Shown in pieces: positions 35,001 through 38,815 of a stretch of DNA of 40,000 bases. Below the pieces are notes generated by a model, which was given only the letters and a program-made list of their open reading frames with translations, ran no database searches and was not told the origin of the DNA. The DNA lies in contig JACQVV010000436.1 in the NCBI GenBank assembly GCA_016209595.1, positions 1 to 40,000 on the forward strand, given 5' to 3'. The position numbers and the translations under genes are program-made. The first letter of the stretch is position 1. Each line of letters opens with the position of its first letter. This DNA is from Planctomycetota bacterium (GTDB lineage Bacteria > Planctomycetota > JACQVV01).

Positions 35001-36101
35001 GATGACGTTCGCCGTCACGCCGCTCGCGGTGAGTGTCGCCCCGCCGGCGATCTGGAGCGTGCCCGTGGTGGCGAAGTTCGAGCCGGCCGCGAGGGTGGTC
35101 GTGTTGCTCACGGTAAGGTTGTTGAACTGGCAGGTGCCGCCGGCCTCGACGGTGAGTGTGTTGGCGATGGGGAAGGTTACCGTTCGCGTGCCTCCCGTAA
35201 ATGTTCCCCCGTTCCGGACCGTCCAGTTCGCGTTGACGGTGAGGTCGACCGTTGGAGCGAGAGTGGCTCCCGACGCGATCTCTACTTTCTGCAGCGCGGT
35301 GGGGTTTGTGCCCGCGTCGATCGAGCTCGTCGCGTTCGCGTAGGCCGTCACGAGAAGAGTGTCGGCCGCGACCAGCGTCAAGGTCCCGTTCACCTGAAAG
35401 GCCCCCGAGAGTTCGATCGTCGCCCCTAGACCGCCTGCAGTGGTGATGTTGTTCCCGGCCGGGATCGATCCTCCCGGGATGGCGAACCTCCCCGGAGTGT
35501 TGATCGTCACGCCAGCGCTCGATGTGTAGAAGAACTGCTTCATCACCCTGAGGTCGCCCCTCGCGGCGAGGGCCCAGGTCTTGGCCCCGCCGGAATCGTC
35601 GATCTCGAAGACGTCGATCTCGATCTTGTCGTTTCCATTGACGGCGTCCTGCGTCGTGAGGGTCCCGTTGTCCCGTCCCGTGATGAAGCGCCCGCTGCCC
35701 GTCACGCGCGCCGTGCCGTTCCCGAGGTCCGTCAGGGTGATGTTCTTCGTCACGGTGAGGTCGCTCGATCCGAGCGAGAGCGTCACGAGGGGCGCGATCG
35801 CGAAGCTGTTGATCGTGATGCTCGAGGCGAGCTGGATCGTCCCCGAGGCCTGGGCGGCCGCGGTGTTGATGTTCGCCGTGTCCGCGCTGTCGGAAGGGTA
35901 GCCAAGGGGGACGTTGTCCCAGTTATTGGCGTCCTCCCAGCTGACGTTGTCGCCGCCGCCATCCCAGTTGAAGACATTGGCTGCGTGTGCGGCCGGCGCG
36001 AAGGCCGCAGCCAGAAACGCGGCAAGAAGGAGAGCTCGCACCGGCGCGAAGTTCTTGCGCCCGCGCAACTCTCCTCTCTCTCCGCCGCCCACCTGTGTCA
36101 T
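19020..36101 (-). CDS. Giant secreted repeat protein with C-terminal C25 (gingipain-type) cysteine peptidase
   Basis: About 5,693 codons in one uninterrupted frame. From ATG 36099-36101 the product has a signal peptide (VRALLLAAFLAAAFAPAAHA, cut before ANVFNWDG). An ATG at 36185 would add 28 residues ahead of it and seems less likely. Seven modules of about 670 residues then follow, rich in Gly, Thr, Ser, Val and Asn, made of short strands (GTFTxGxSTVxFxG, IxGxxxTTFxNLxI, WTNNGTFTAG) that suggest a beta-helix-like stalk. After them come an Fn3-like domain (LVEWETGQEIDNLGFNVYRS, near 22340-22400), a Pro-rich linker with a charged coiled coil (21400-21700), beta domains, and a C25 peptidase domain ending in FGDPATRLK. 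Catalytic His is in YMGHGN (codon 19410-19412) and Cys in MGCMNGMF (codon 19308-19310). Likely a surface or released adhesin-protease. No sorting domain or C-terminal anchor is visible. Confidence 0.9.
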   Translation of the reverse strand: MTQVGGGERGELRGRKNFAPVRALLLAAFLAAAFAPAAHAANVFNWDGGGDNVSWEDANNWDNVPLGYPSDSADTANINTAAAQASGTIQLASSITINSFAIAPLVTLSLGSSDLTVTKNITLTDLGNGTARVTGSGRFITGRDNGTLTTQDAVNGNDKIEIDVFEIDDSGGAKTWALAARGDLRVMKQFFYTSSAGVTINTPGRFAIPGGSIPAGNNITTAGGLGATIELSGAFQVNGTLTLVAADTLLVTAYANATSSIDAGTNPTALQKVEIASGATLAPTVDLTVNANWTVRNGGTFTGGTRTVTFPIANTLTVEAGGTCQFNNLTVSNTTTLAAGSNFATTGTLQIAGGATLTASGVTANVITIDGGTFTRTGTFNPGISRVAFAGATPTMPSTVTTFYDLEIAATTSTSAAANYTILNDWIATTGNFTAGSFTVTFDGTGCDYVGTVRTTFNAVVIDGSAGTEVFTLDTGDLVRVSTLTAAYAGVLAGGKLALSGNATLEVSTSLIVNGSLTATGQTPTIRDTGAYFAFTVAGGAGRTFNIDRAAIRNVNDTGLQVNSLPATLFNIDNAIFTNDDGAATGTYLNINFAIPALPRIFSGCSFDANCQYSVRTLAGSGANAINMQGAGGAKGLETYENDVDSGVVSPGSIVWNRKLWTNGTGDGLWGTGGNWSPPGAPGSAEAVVIPDNASHVPAGGPTINNAASPATIGSLLVEDGGTVVTTGNNPTFTVNGTTTIETDLGAGSPGSFDFRGTGALTLSGLVTAGGTLIVGNTGAVAFGENLVVSSGATFTLKNGPASVTVSGSISNQGTLDLADGGNPDYAGNATVTGNFTNGSSATFLSGTASTFVFSGTLGTIDAGGDSFRGVTISGASTYEATTDLAVTGLLDCNGALRVRAALSMTGSFDGTAGTIDFAGSAAQTVPAPPGGAPYFNLTISNTSGTGATLGASFPVAGTLLVQSGSTLSGGTATLTLSGTWDNRGTFTAGGSTLATSGTPTIAGTVVTTFGNVTISAGTTLSVVSIAKFRVAGTWTNNHATDGFNETGTTVEFTGSPSTIAGALVTTFNNLTIASGSLGLSGVTTVRVRNVWTNNGSYTPGTTTVVFAAVVAGDLGQIAGTSPTTFYNLDLANLGANPSLLLDGTDDITVSQLLTIQANETLRLEGPVFLRLGTGIVVDGAGAKFSATFTGNKPTVTDTGAYFSFKVRGGGTVDFGGCVFQNPDNSGLDIEATASITIDFDAVDFRNADGAATGTYVTIRFAAIPANRYTFSSCTFDTNCQFNVTVPVDTGADNAISMTGWSGAKGGEDFDSDPRDPTPSIVEWPEKVWDGSTSISWMIADNWTPINNPSPTDRVLVDFFKIPPYANPPGNTPQYDQGGAGETIAALYIADGSAMTSKNGKRLMIITGDFTIEPDLGAGSRGRLTWKGQSDTKKGGFEVGGTMTNDGNFLVEEANPLIVVFRGQFLNRGTFDNQNSGAGFAQLTATAGGLTIQGDLDNRGSFEPFANQGTAERVEVRGSWLNSVGGTFLTELQDAGDQVVLSGGSDASPKTIQSNGQAFINLLIPAGAVYRATDSLVIGTAAQAGRLRVDGKLIVVGALTFVNAATVFETGTGTIEFAGASPQTIPVPPNGAGGSNPYFNLAVSNTNAAGATLGGDITVNGALTIKSGGKLAGSTRTLTLVGDWTNDGTFSAGTSTVSFFSAAASTSTVRGSVITPFYNVTISATKTLALSTATTPANAMRVGGIWTNGGTFTPGSSTVFFSGGASQIAGAVVTTYNHLTIDSGATLSVGAIQIANLNGTWTNDGTFSAGNSIVRFTGSGGGIAGLNPTTFNVVQVQSGGTLTLSAGDNITVTGTNLPAAPDNVGFLVRAGGTVSLVGSATLRLGQGISIGRSATPGGTFLASGSTPTVTDTGTSYAFDVFGGTVDIDALNLDGLNSNGLRVNDSANYAFDIDNVDFTDGNAAVGFYVNLRYTAISGGQFTFSGCTFDANCLRNVHTEAGIADAAVTLTGASGAKGTKDYEDDRGAGQSSPPNGDTTGSIRWASFRWTNGTGNRLWSEAGNWDPAGPPPATASVLIPDLSTLDPGPPVDKRFGPILNLTTTIGSLTLEDNSTFQTDGGARSLTVNGPLILQNLGTPAAFSFAGSGNLAVVAGVLDAGGSVTWSSTGTCRFDLNVTIAAGGAFLVSNGPNAGDVRIGGSLTNNGTLDFDDGGNPDYDGTFRVVGSWTNGALAIFASGSLSTVALGDTAGFGSSTLQSAGDAFRSLRVETNYTYSATDALVANGILDINGRLNVATSVTMAGTFDAATGVVAYTGTADQSVVVPPGGAYYDLVAANTGAAVATLAGNLSARNVTIDADGDLAAGATTLTLSGDLTNNGNFQGGTSTFRPNGAPTTVRGSSTTTFNAIVIQPGATLAVSTATAPANHIRLTGNWDNHGAFTQGTSTVTFLGNPSTIDAITATTDNVTTFNHLVIAAGASVDVNDAPGAIGQIQVQGTVTNSSGGTGFVAGTHTVRFLGASGALAGNAITIETVAFGASAQLTLDGTDDLRVNTLLTIPSGATLRLDGTAILRLATGITVNGSLIAVAGTTQTITDTGTKFGFTVNLSAGGDTLDLDNLSVTNPNASGLRVLATSTFAIDVDGVTFTGGTPVGGIYLDLQYAAIPANTFTFSGCSFDVDCQYNVKTQAGASDSAVNMTGFSGAKGDQLFENDKNSGGPIDPGSITWQVIRWDNGSAAGNRLWSDPTNWNPDGVPPANARIIIPADTAPPLVNPGGPILNLSTTVGSMLVESGGTVTNDATSGRVLTVSGDVTIQNVATAGSVAFTANARISIGGSLVADGTFSHATANLLVSGNVTVGVGGSFTSSGTGAVVGVSFTNAGTANLNTGTIRVEGNFSNTGTFLPTSGTVSLGKTVGAGSGTLALGGGRFFNLKILANYSYSATGAVTIGDGAGGSLDVDGTLSLATSISFGAGSTFDSTAGKIAYAGSAAQVVVVPPGGLYFDLEIANTGAAVATPAGALSVSTFTILSDGEYSAGATTLTVRLNFVNDGVFNAGTGRVDFIGNPSTIRGGTVTTFYNLSVDFANVVGAAVLAVDATPGAFSVLATWTNNETGGFSSGSASTVTFGGAPATVAGSQTTEFHHVTIAAASSLAITSTGTTLRVRGTLTNSGNGLVAAGHTVEFTGTNGQIAGSAITFNKLSVVGTLTLDSGDDVRVSDSATGFAVPAGGSFTMSGSATLRLGTAGTAGKATVNGTMSASGATPRITDMGARYAFDIGGGTISVAITALAFDRCDANGLRVLAGSSTAIDLDGISFTNGVAGAGGTKYINLLYASLVPGTFPSFNGCSFDANCEFNVHTQTGAAVQDNAINMTGFSGAKGDASYEDDGGPDAVGGASGPPPETTGSIRWNVFVWTNTTGDQLWSNPGNWSPSGPPPSTATVTIPDTTVIGYPVLNVTATIGALTILTNGQLFTNDPVPPPAGPFNTSLTITGTLNLQTGASLDFSGSGLLTVSGAVDNDGTIVFSGSGTFSAGGGIDSSGTLTQSGGTLAVTGNLVNSGSLTLSGTDTVSGNFSNTGTFTAGAGTVRLTGGGNTIAGASGASSFFNLTVPAGGSYSATNALGVTGALDVDGTLNFESSVSMGTSFDAAAGTIGYTGSGAQTVVIPPGGAYNNLRIAKSGGTATLAGSIVVNCDFRIDSGTFDAGAATIRIACDFTNSGTFVASTSTVDFVGASSQVRGSSTTTFNHIAIDLANAFASSSLAVNTTNAGNKIKVAGNWTNNDTFNGSTPLASIVEFTGGASQILGSQVTRFHHLTVAAAAVLEVTSATVSRVEVTANFTHDGTWTPGNDTVRFVAASGALAGTAAATFYKLEVTGTLLLDGTDSLTVQGDGASCVTVVSGGTLNLTATSLLRLGTTGPVAGVVQVNGSFLASGTPVVTDAGGGVPNRYAFTVGSVGNPGTVAISGLVFNRSDANGLNITANAGAGNDVDGVSFTNGTSGPGTYYLQLMRSPIAAGTYTFSGCSFDGTTTFNVRCALAISNGAIAMRGFGGVGAGDQYDDDPQDIDPPIDDSDGSILWPETRFTNGNGTALWNDPLNWDSGLVPGLNDRCVIDPDFFTIVTATVTLNISTTIAGLVIGEGGVGTASVTLVGDGGARNLIVSGNVRVEPDGPDADGAPAVLDFQSTGVLQANASVDNDGRIENTNGALVPLPVFDLRSGLDNSGTILLTNFRAAGNNLDGPVVNSGTITMGDEDLSVSGSWSNSGTFNSGTGRILLDGAGTQAITGPISFYNLSVSGTDARASGSVTVSNTLAVSGTLKILTRATFTLSRALGNLGTPAFPPYPHFVSGTLEIQAGSGGNKTTVLLGNYQQLVIDGTIRIAFPGGATFNPAVGGYVHFTRSGAAGGYSIWIRDGATADLEFTKFEYLYTRSANSNETTEATVESGLAFTNGLAGIPYMFVLWFDNAVDGGAPPNNRYPRYLYFLTDDADSFNGLGGDVQHLSKLRFENGGGLAGLHNVEKRAPGNTIRPINGAGAVYGEPFDMDGRLDDNVTPDPDPRNTGVDQIEFSQSPTAVDLVALSARAYDAAVLVEWETGQEIDNLGFNVYRSRFPDRDFIQVNPALILGLGDSETGGRYYFLDRSVENGIRYYYLVEDVDDRGTRTLHGPVDAVPAAGLGEPLLDDSLYVNHGSTDEGPGTVPLSDPSEPPPATGNGTPLIAEKLLGIDLAAAGIRLISWDETGAVLEILPPEATFSEEVWGGVRRTRIEMRGYASTSAEGKPLVPAKRVLLVTPEIERASVEILEADSRVFPIFRPVFAPPATRLYSPPAGTPPPAVSGQPAGAGDTEEKEGRDRLMADLIEARRELLAAIKRRKAELLEARREALEEMLGGSPGRPDAAGDAPPSSSPSSGALPARPAAPVDGALFPGSLVDLERLIRYAGRQLLPLEIHPVQVQGGRADVYRRILVRIDFIGAAGPGPGGEPGGEGLVDTLVQRWLSSNPSALKVKVVHDGLYRLTRDDLARAGLDVSADPRTIRMFHLGREIAMRVSGEADGVFGAGDAVYFYGTKNPWRTIDNPEATRYTDENVYWLTAGSGFGKRMEDAWVTPGPGILAPRAEGDGVLHLEENASIFTRIENGEGRDFWFHPAPLYNTAGGSHPWSRRTFVLPTPDLAGTPHTARLIVALAGVTDFFAHPDHRVLVSVNGALVGELMWDGRQAHRATFEIPSGLLSAGDNAVELRLPADLPEVANDYVFVNYFSLAYRRLLVARADAVSFPGEGPGEYAATGFAPGPVYGLDATDPSFPRWLRGMELAGGTVRWNDRAAGSGALYHLAGEGALLSPLAIETNAPSDWRTQANRADRIAIAHPTLVSGVQTLADFRASQGLATAVVDVTDLFDEFTGGLPDPLAIRGFLAHVRGGWTAPAPRFVVLVGDGSQDSHNYRFAVPDYVPTKLMAMEHVLSASDNWYAAVEGEDELPDLALGRLPVRSEDELMAVVAKILAHETGPAAPWQREVSLVADNDDAAYDFSRATRGFATLFDPAYSVEELYLGPLSVAEVRSRVLAAFDGGRILVAYMGHGNATQWANEYVFGAASVPTLAPSGRNGLVTAMGCMNGMFHLPQLTSLGEACVRTPDRGGMAFWGSTALVEAAPQEDVYRELVRILFDEGGRTIGEAVTEAKVIAWSAGGSQTDVVRSWVLFGDPATRLK
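22700..35960 (-). repeat. Seven about 2-kb modules encoding the beta-rich stalk
   Basis: Module openings (a TNGTGxxLWSxxxNWxPxG-type motif) fall near 35940, 34080, 32070, 29925, 27870, 25845 and 23840, a period of about 1.9-2.1 kb. From the second on, each is preceded by FSGCSFDxxCxxNV then MTGxSGAKG, an acidic run and GSIxW. Modules are clearly homologous but diverged, so the duplications are older than those in the WD40 array at 1003-2449. Confidence 0.85.
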
Positions 36102-36211
36102 CGTCGCTGTCGCTCTCTCTTTGGCCCCCACTGCATCAAGCGCCATTCTCGTACCAACCGCAACTCGTAGACCGTCGGACGTCATCTACATAAGAACCTG
36201 TAGGAATAAAG

Positions 36212-36241
36212 CTTATACCACAGAAGCGAAAACGATGTCGA
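36212..36241 (-). promoter_or_regulatory. Candidate sigma-70-type promoter for the giant gene
   Basis: On the minus strand TCGACA (36236-36241) and TATAAG (36212-36217) are 18 nt apart, each 5/6 to consensus. They lie in the most AT-rich stretch of the window (about 36185-36350). Transcription would start near 36205, leaving a leader of about 100 nt to the ATG at 36101. Found by eye. Confidence 0.4.
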
Positions 36242-36362
36242 GACAATGTGAGTCTGACCCAACACATTACCCCACAGTTCGTCGGGATCTGGCAACAGCA
36301 CCCTCCGAAGCAAGAATGCCCTAATTGCACATCCGTGGCAACTCGAAAACTCAGCGATCAGC

Positions 36363-36400
36363 GGCCACTGATCACTGGCCACTGATCACTGATCACTGGC
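36363..36400. repeat. Short tandem repeat GGCCACTGATCACT
   Basis: Two exact 14-bp copies (36363-36376, 36377-36390) followed by a partial copy (GATCACT then GGC, to 36400). The units are centred on the palindrome TGATCA. The repeat lies 30 bp upstream of the glycosyltransferase start, in the divergent gap with the giant gene. Confidence 0.75.
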
Positions 36401-36426
36401 TCTTGGCCGGCTACCATAGGAGCGCC

Positions 36427-37548
36427 ATGCGAATCCTACATATCATCCGTCCAGGGACCGGGGGGGCGCCTCGGCACCTCGAGATCCTCGTGCGGCTCCT
36501 CTCGCGCCGGGGGTTCGAGTTCGCGGTGGCCGCGAGCCCGCTCGAGGATCCCGCCTTTCTCGACCGGCTAGCAGCGGCCGGTGCGTGCGAGGTCCACTCG
36601 ATTCCGATCGAGCGCCCACCCGCCGCGAGCGACGCCGCGGCGTTCGGCCGGCTCCTGGCACTCGCCGCCTCGCGACGCTGGGACGGGGTCCACTGCCACA
36701 CGACCAAGCCTGGCCTCCTCGGGCGCGTCGCCGCCCGGCTCGCCGGCGTGCGCCGCGTCTTCTACACGCCGCATGGCTTCTACTTCAACTACCCCATCCC
36801 ACGGGTCCAGCGCCGCTTCTACCTCGCCCTGGAACGGACGCTCGCCCCCCTCACGACTCGGATCCTTCTCATCGGCCCGCAGGAGGGGCGGCAGGTCGCA
36901 TCGCTCCGTCTCGCCCCGGCGAGCCGCTTCGCGGTCGTCCCCAACTGCGTCGATCCAGACGAGGGCCAGGACGGGCGCACTCGCGAGGAGATCCTCGCCG
37001 CGATCGGGCTCGACGGGCTCCGGCCGGTCGTCCTCTGGGTCGGCCGGCTCGATCCGCCAAAAGATCCCGCGAGCGTCGTGCGGGCGTGCGCGCGCCTATC
37101 GCGGGCGGGCCTGGAGATCGACCTGGTCCTCGTGGGCGACGGGAGCCAGGCCGGCGAGTGCCACCGCCTCGCGGCGAGCGAGGGGATCGAGGAGCGCGTC
37201 CACCTCCCCGGCTTTCGCGAGGACGCGCGCGCCCTCATGGCCGCGGCCGACCTTCTCGTCCTCGCCAGCGCCTGGGAGGGACTTCCCTACGTCCTCCTCG
37301 AGGCTCAGGCCGCCGGCAGGCCGGTCGTCGCGACCGACCTCCCTGGCTGCCGCGATGCCTGCCTTCCCGGCGAAACGGGGCTTCTCTTCCCCCACGGAGA
37401 TGACCTCGCCCTCGCCGGCGCGATCGAATCCCTCCTCGCCGACCCGACCCGTGCCCGCGAGATGGGGGAACGGGGGAGCGCCTTCGTCCGCGAGCGGTTC
37501 GGCCCCGAGGCATGGGCGGACCGGATGGAGGCAATCTACCGAGGCTAG
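36427..37548 (+). CDS. GT4-family glycosyltransferase (GT-B fold)
   Basis: 373 residues. The N-terminal Rossmann half starts MRILHIIRPGTGGAPRHLEIL (opening shown in part) with HTTKPG (91-96) and TPHGFYFNYP (114-123). The C-terminal half has VLWVGRLDPPKDP, VGDGSQ, and the nucleotide-sugar signature EX7E, E284 to E292 in WEGLPYVLLEAQ. This is the usual layout of retaining GT4 enzymes that build cell-surface polysaccharide or glycolipid; donor and acceptor cannot be told. The ATG at 36427 has AGGAG four bases upstream, which decides against the longer frame from 36325 that reads through the tandem repeats. The stop overlaps the stop of the convergent phosphatase gene. No other polysaccharide genes are in the window, so it is not part of a visible cluster. 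Confidence 0.92.
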   Translation: MRILHIIRPGTGGAPRHLEILVRLLSRRGFEFAVAASPLEDPAFLDRLAAAGACEVHSIPIERPPAASDAAAFGRLLALAASRRWDGVHCHTTKPGLLGRVAARLAGVRRVFYTPHGFYFNYPIPRVQRRFYLALERTLAPLTTRILLIGPQEGRQVASLRLAPASRFAVVPNCVDPDEGQDGRTREEILAAIGLDGLRPVVLWVGRLDPPKDPASVVRACARLSRAGLEIDLVLVGDGSQAGECHRLAASEGIEERVHLPGFREDARALMAAADLLVLASAWEGLPYVLLEAQAAGRPVVATDLPGCRDACLPGETGLLFPHGDDLALAGAIESLLADPTRAREMGERGSAFVRERFGPEAWADRMEAIYRG

Positions 37549-38618
37549 TCAGTGTCCTCGTCCACCGGGACCGCCTTGTCGAGGTCCTCGGGATCGCGCC
37601 GGAAGGTGAGGATCGTGATGTCGTCCGACTGCGGGGCCCCGTCCACGAACTGGTCGATCGCCTCGACGAGCAGGTTGAGGAGGCGGCCGCTCGGCTCCTC
37701 GGCGTTGTCCTTGATGAGCTTGTAGAAGCGCTTGTCCCCGAAGAGCTCCTCGTCCTTGTTCATCGCCTCCACGACGCCGTCCGTGTAGGTCACGACGCGG
37801 TCGCCGGGCTCGACGTGGAACTTCTGTTCCTTGATGACGTTCTCGAAGATCGGGCCCTTGTCGAAGCCGATGGCTATCCCGTTCGGGTTGACGAGGTGGA
37901 TCGTGCGGGAGGCGTGCCGCCAGAGGACGAGCGGGTTGTGGCCGGCCGAGCAAACGCGGAGCGAGTTCTTCTCGATCGAGAGGATCGTGAAGAGGCAGGT
38001 GACGAACATCCCTCGCTTGATGTCTCGGCTCGCGAGTTCGTTCGTGCGGATCATGATGTCTCGGGCGCGGACCCCCTCGGCGGCGCACATCCGCAGCACC
38101 GAACGGAACATCGCCATCACCATGCTCCCGGCGATCCCCTTGCCGGAGACGTCGGCCACGGTCATGGCCAGGCGGCCGTTCGTGAGCTGGAGGAAGTCGT
38201 AGTAGTCGCCCCCCACTTCCTTCGACGGACGGTAGAAGGCGTTGATGTCGTAGTTGGGGATCTGCGGGATCTTCTTTGGCAGCAGGTTGACCTGGACCTG
38301 GCTCGCCACGTCGAGGTCCTTTCGCAGCGCCTCCATCTGCTCCCGCCGCTCCTCGTCCTCCGCGGCCTCCTTGCCGTCCGGGACCGCCTTGCGGAGCCCC
38401 GTGCTCTTGCGAAGTTTCGTGGTCGAGTGCGGGCCGGTGCGGGAGTGGCGGCGGCGAAGGTTCGTGCCGGTCCCCCTCTCCTTCTCCTTGTCCTTCTCCT
38501 TGCCTTTCTCCCGATTCCTTCCCTCGGTGGGGCGGTCGCTCGATTCGGAGAGCCTCGCCCGCCGGCGCCGGTCCGTCGAGCCGGCCAGCCGCCGGCGCTT
38601 GTCTCCCCGGGCCCCCAT
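37545..38618 (-). CDS. SpoIIE/RsbU-type PP2C Ser phosphatase
   Basis: 357 residues from ATG 38616-38618; a GTG start at 38801 would add 61 residues of poor character and run almost into the divergent gene. Residues 1-85 are a strongly charged, Lys/Arg/Glu-rich disordered segment. A short helix (EERREQMEALRKDLDVASQVQ) then leads into the PP2C_SIG domain: FYRPSKEVGGDYYDF (GGDYYDF 136-142), ADVSGKG (155-161), AGHNP (225-229), TDGVVEA (279-285) and SDDITIL (331-337). The metal-binding aspartates are present. Such enzymes dephosphorylate anti-anti-sigma factors in partner-switching pathways. There is no sensor domain, and no STAS or HPK-like anti-sigma gene is nearby, so the partner is unknown. 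Its 3' end overlaps the glycosyltransferase stop. Confidence 0.92.
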   Translation of the reverse strand: MGARGDKRRRLAGSTDRRRRARLSESSDRPTEGRNREKGKEKDKEKERGTGTNLRRRHSRTGPHSTTKLRKSTGLRKAVPDGKEAAEDEERREQMEALRKDLDVASQVQVNLLPKKIPQIPNYDINAFYRPSKEVGGDYYDFLQLTNGRLAMTVADVSGKGIAGSMVMAMFRSVLRMCAAEGVRARDIMIRTNELASRDIKRGMFVTCLFTILSIEKNSLRVCSAGHNPLVLWRHASRTIHLVNPNGIAIGFDKGPIFENVIKEQKFHVEPGDRVVTYTDGVVEAMNKDEELFGDKRFYKLIKDNAEEPSGRLLNLLVEAIDQFVDGAPQSDDITILTFRRDPEDLDKAVPVDEDTD

Positions 38619-38692
38619 ATCGTTCGCGCTCGCGAGGGAATGAGAACGCTGCCGCTGCAACCGAGTCTCTTCAAGCCCGGCCGCCAGGGCTC

Positions 38693-38709
38693 GGAAGATC
38701 GTATCTTCC
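38693..38709. promoter_or_regulatory. Perfect short palindrome in the phosphatase/dehydrogenase divergent gap
   Basis: GGAAGAT-CGT-ATCTTCC: a 7-bp perfect inverted repeat with a 3-nt spacer, placed between the divergent starts at 38618 and 38816. Its size and position suit a regulator site, but it could also be chance. A weak promoter-like pair for the dehydrogenase (TTGCCC at 38748-38753, TAGAAG at 38770-38775) lies downstream of it. Confidence 0.3.
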
Positions 38710-38815
38710 AGGGGCCGGTGGGTCAACCGCTCCGGGCGATTCGGGCTTTGCCCGGCAAGGAGCGTGTGGTAGAAGGGGCCACACGGCGCCCCCAAACCCA
38801 CGTCCGAGTCGAAAG

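Noticed and set aside
26691..35429. Plus-strand open frame of 2,912 codons opposite the giant gene
   Set aside because: It is the antisense shadow of the repetitive giant gene: its translation is a monotonous Arg/Asp/Glu/Val/Pro-rich sequence with no domain, while the minus strand has signal peptide, modules and peptidase motifs.
36325..36426. Upstream extension of the glycosyltransferase frame
   Set aside because: It translates the TGATCACT tandem repeat into repetitive Trp/His/Leu/Ile residues; the ATG at 36427 has AGGAG directly upstream and begins the conserved Rossmann fold.
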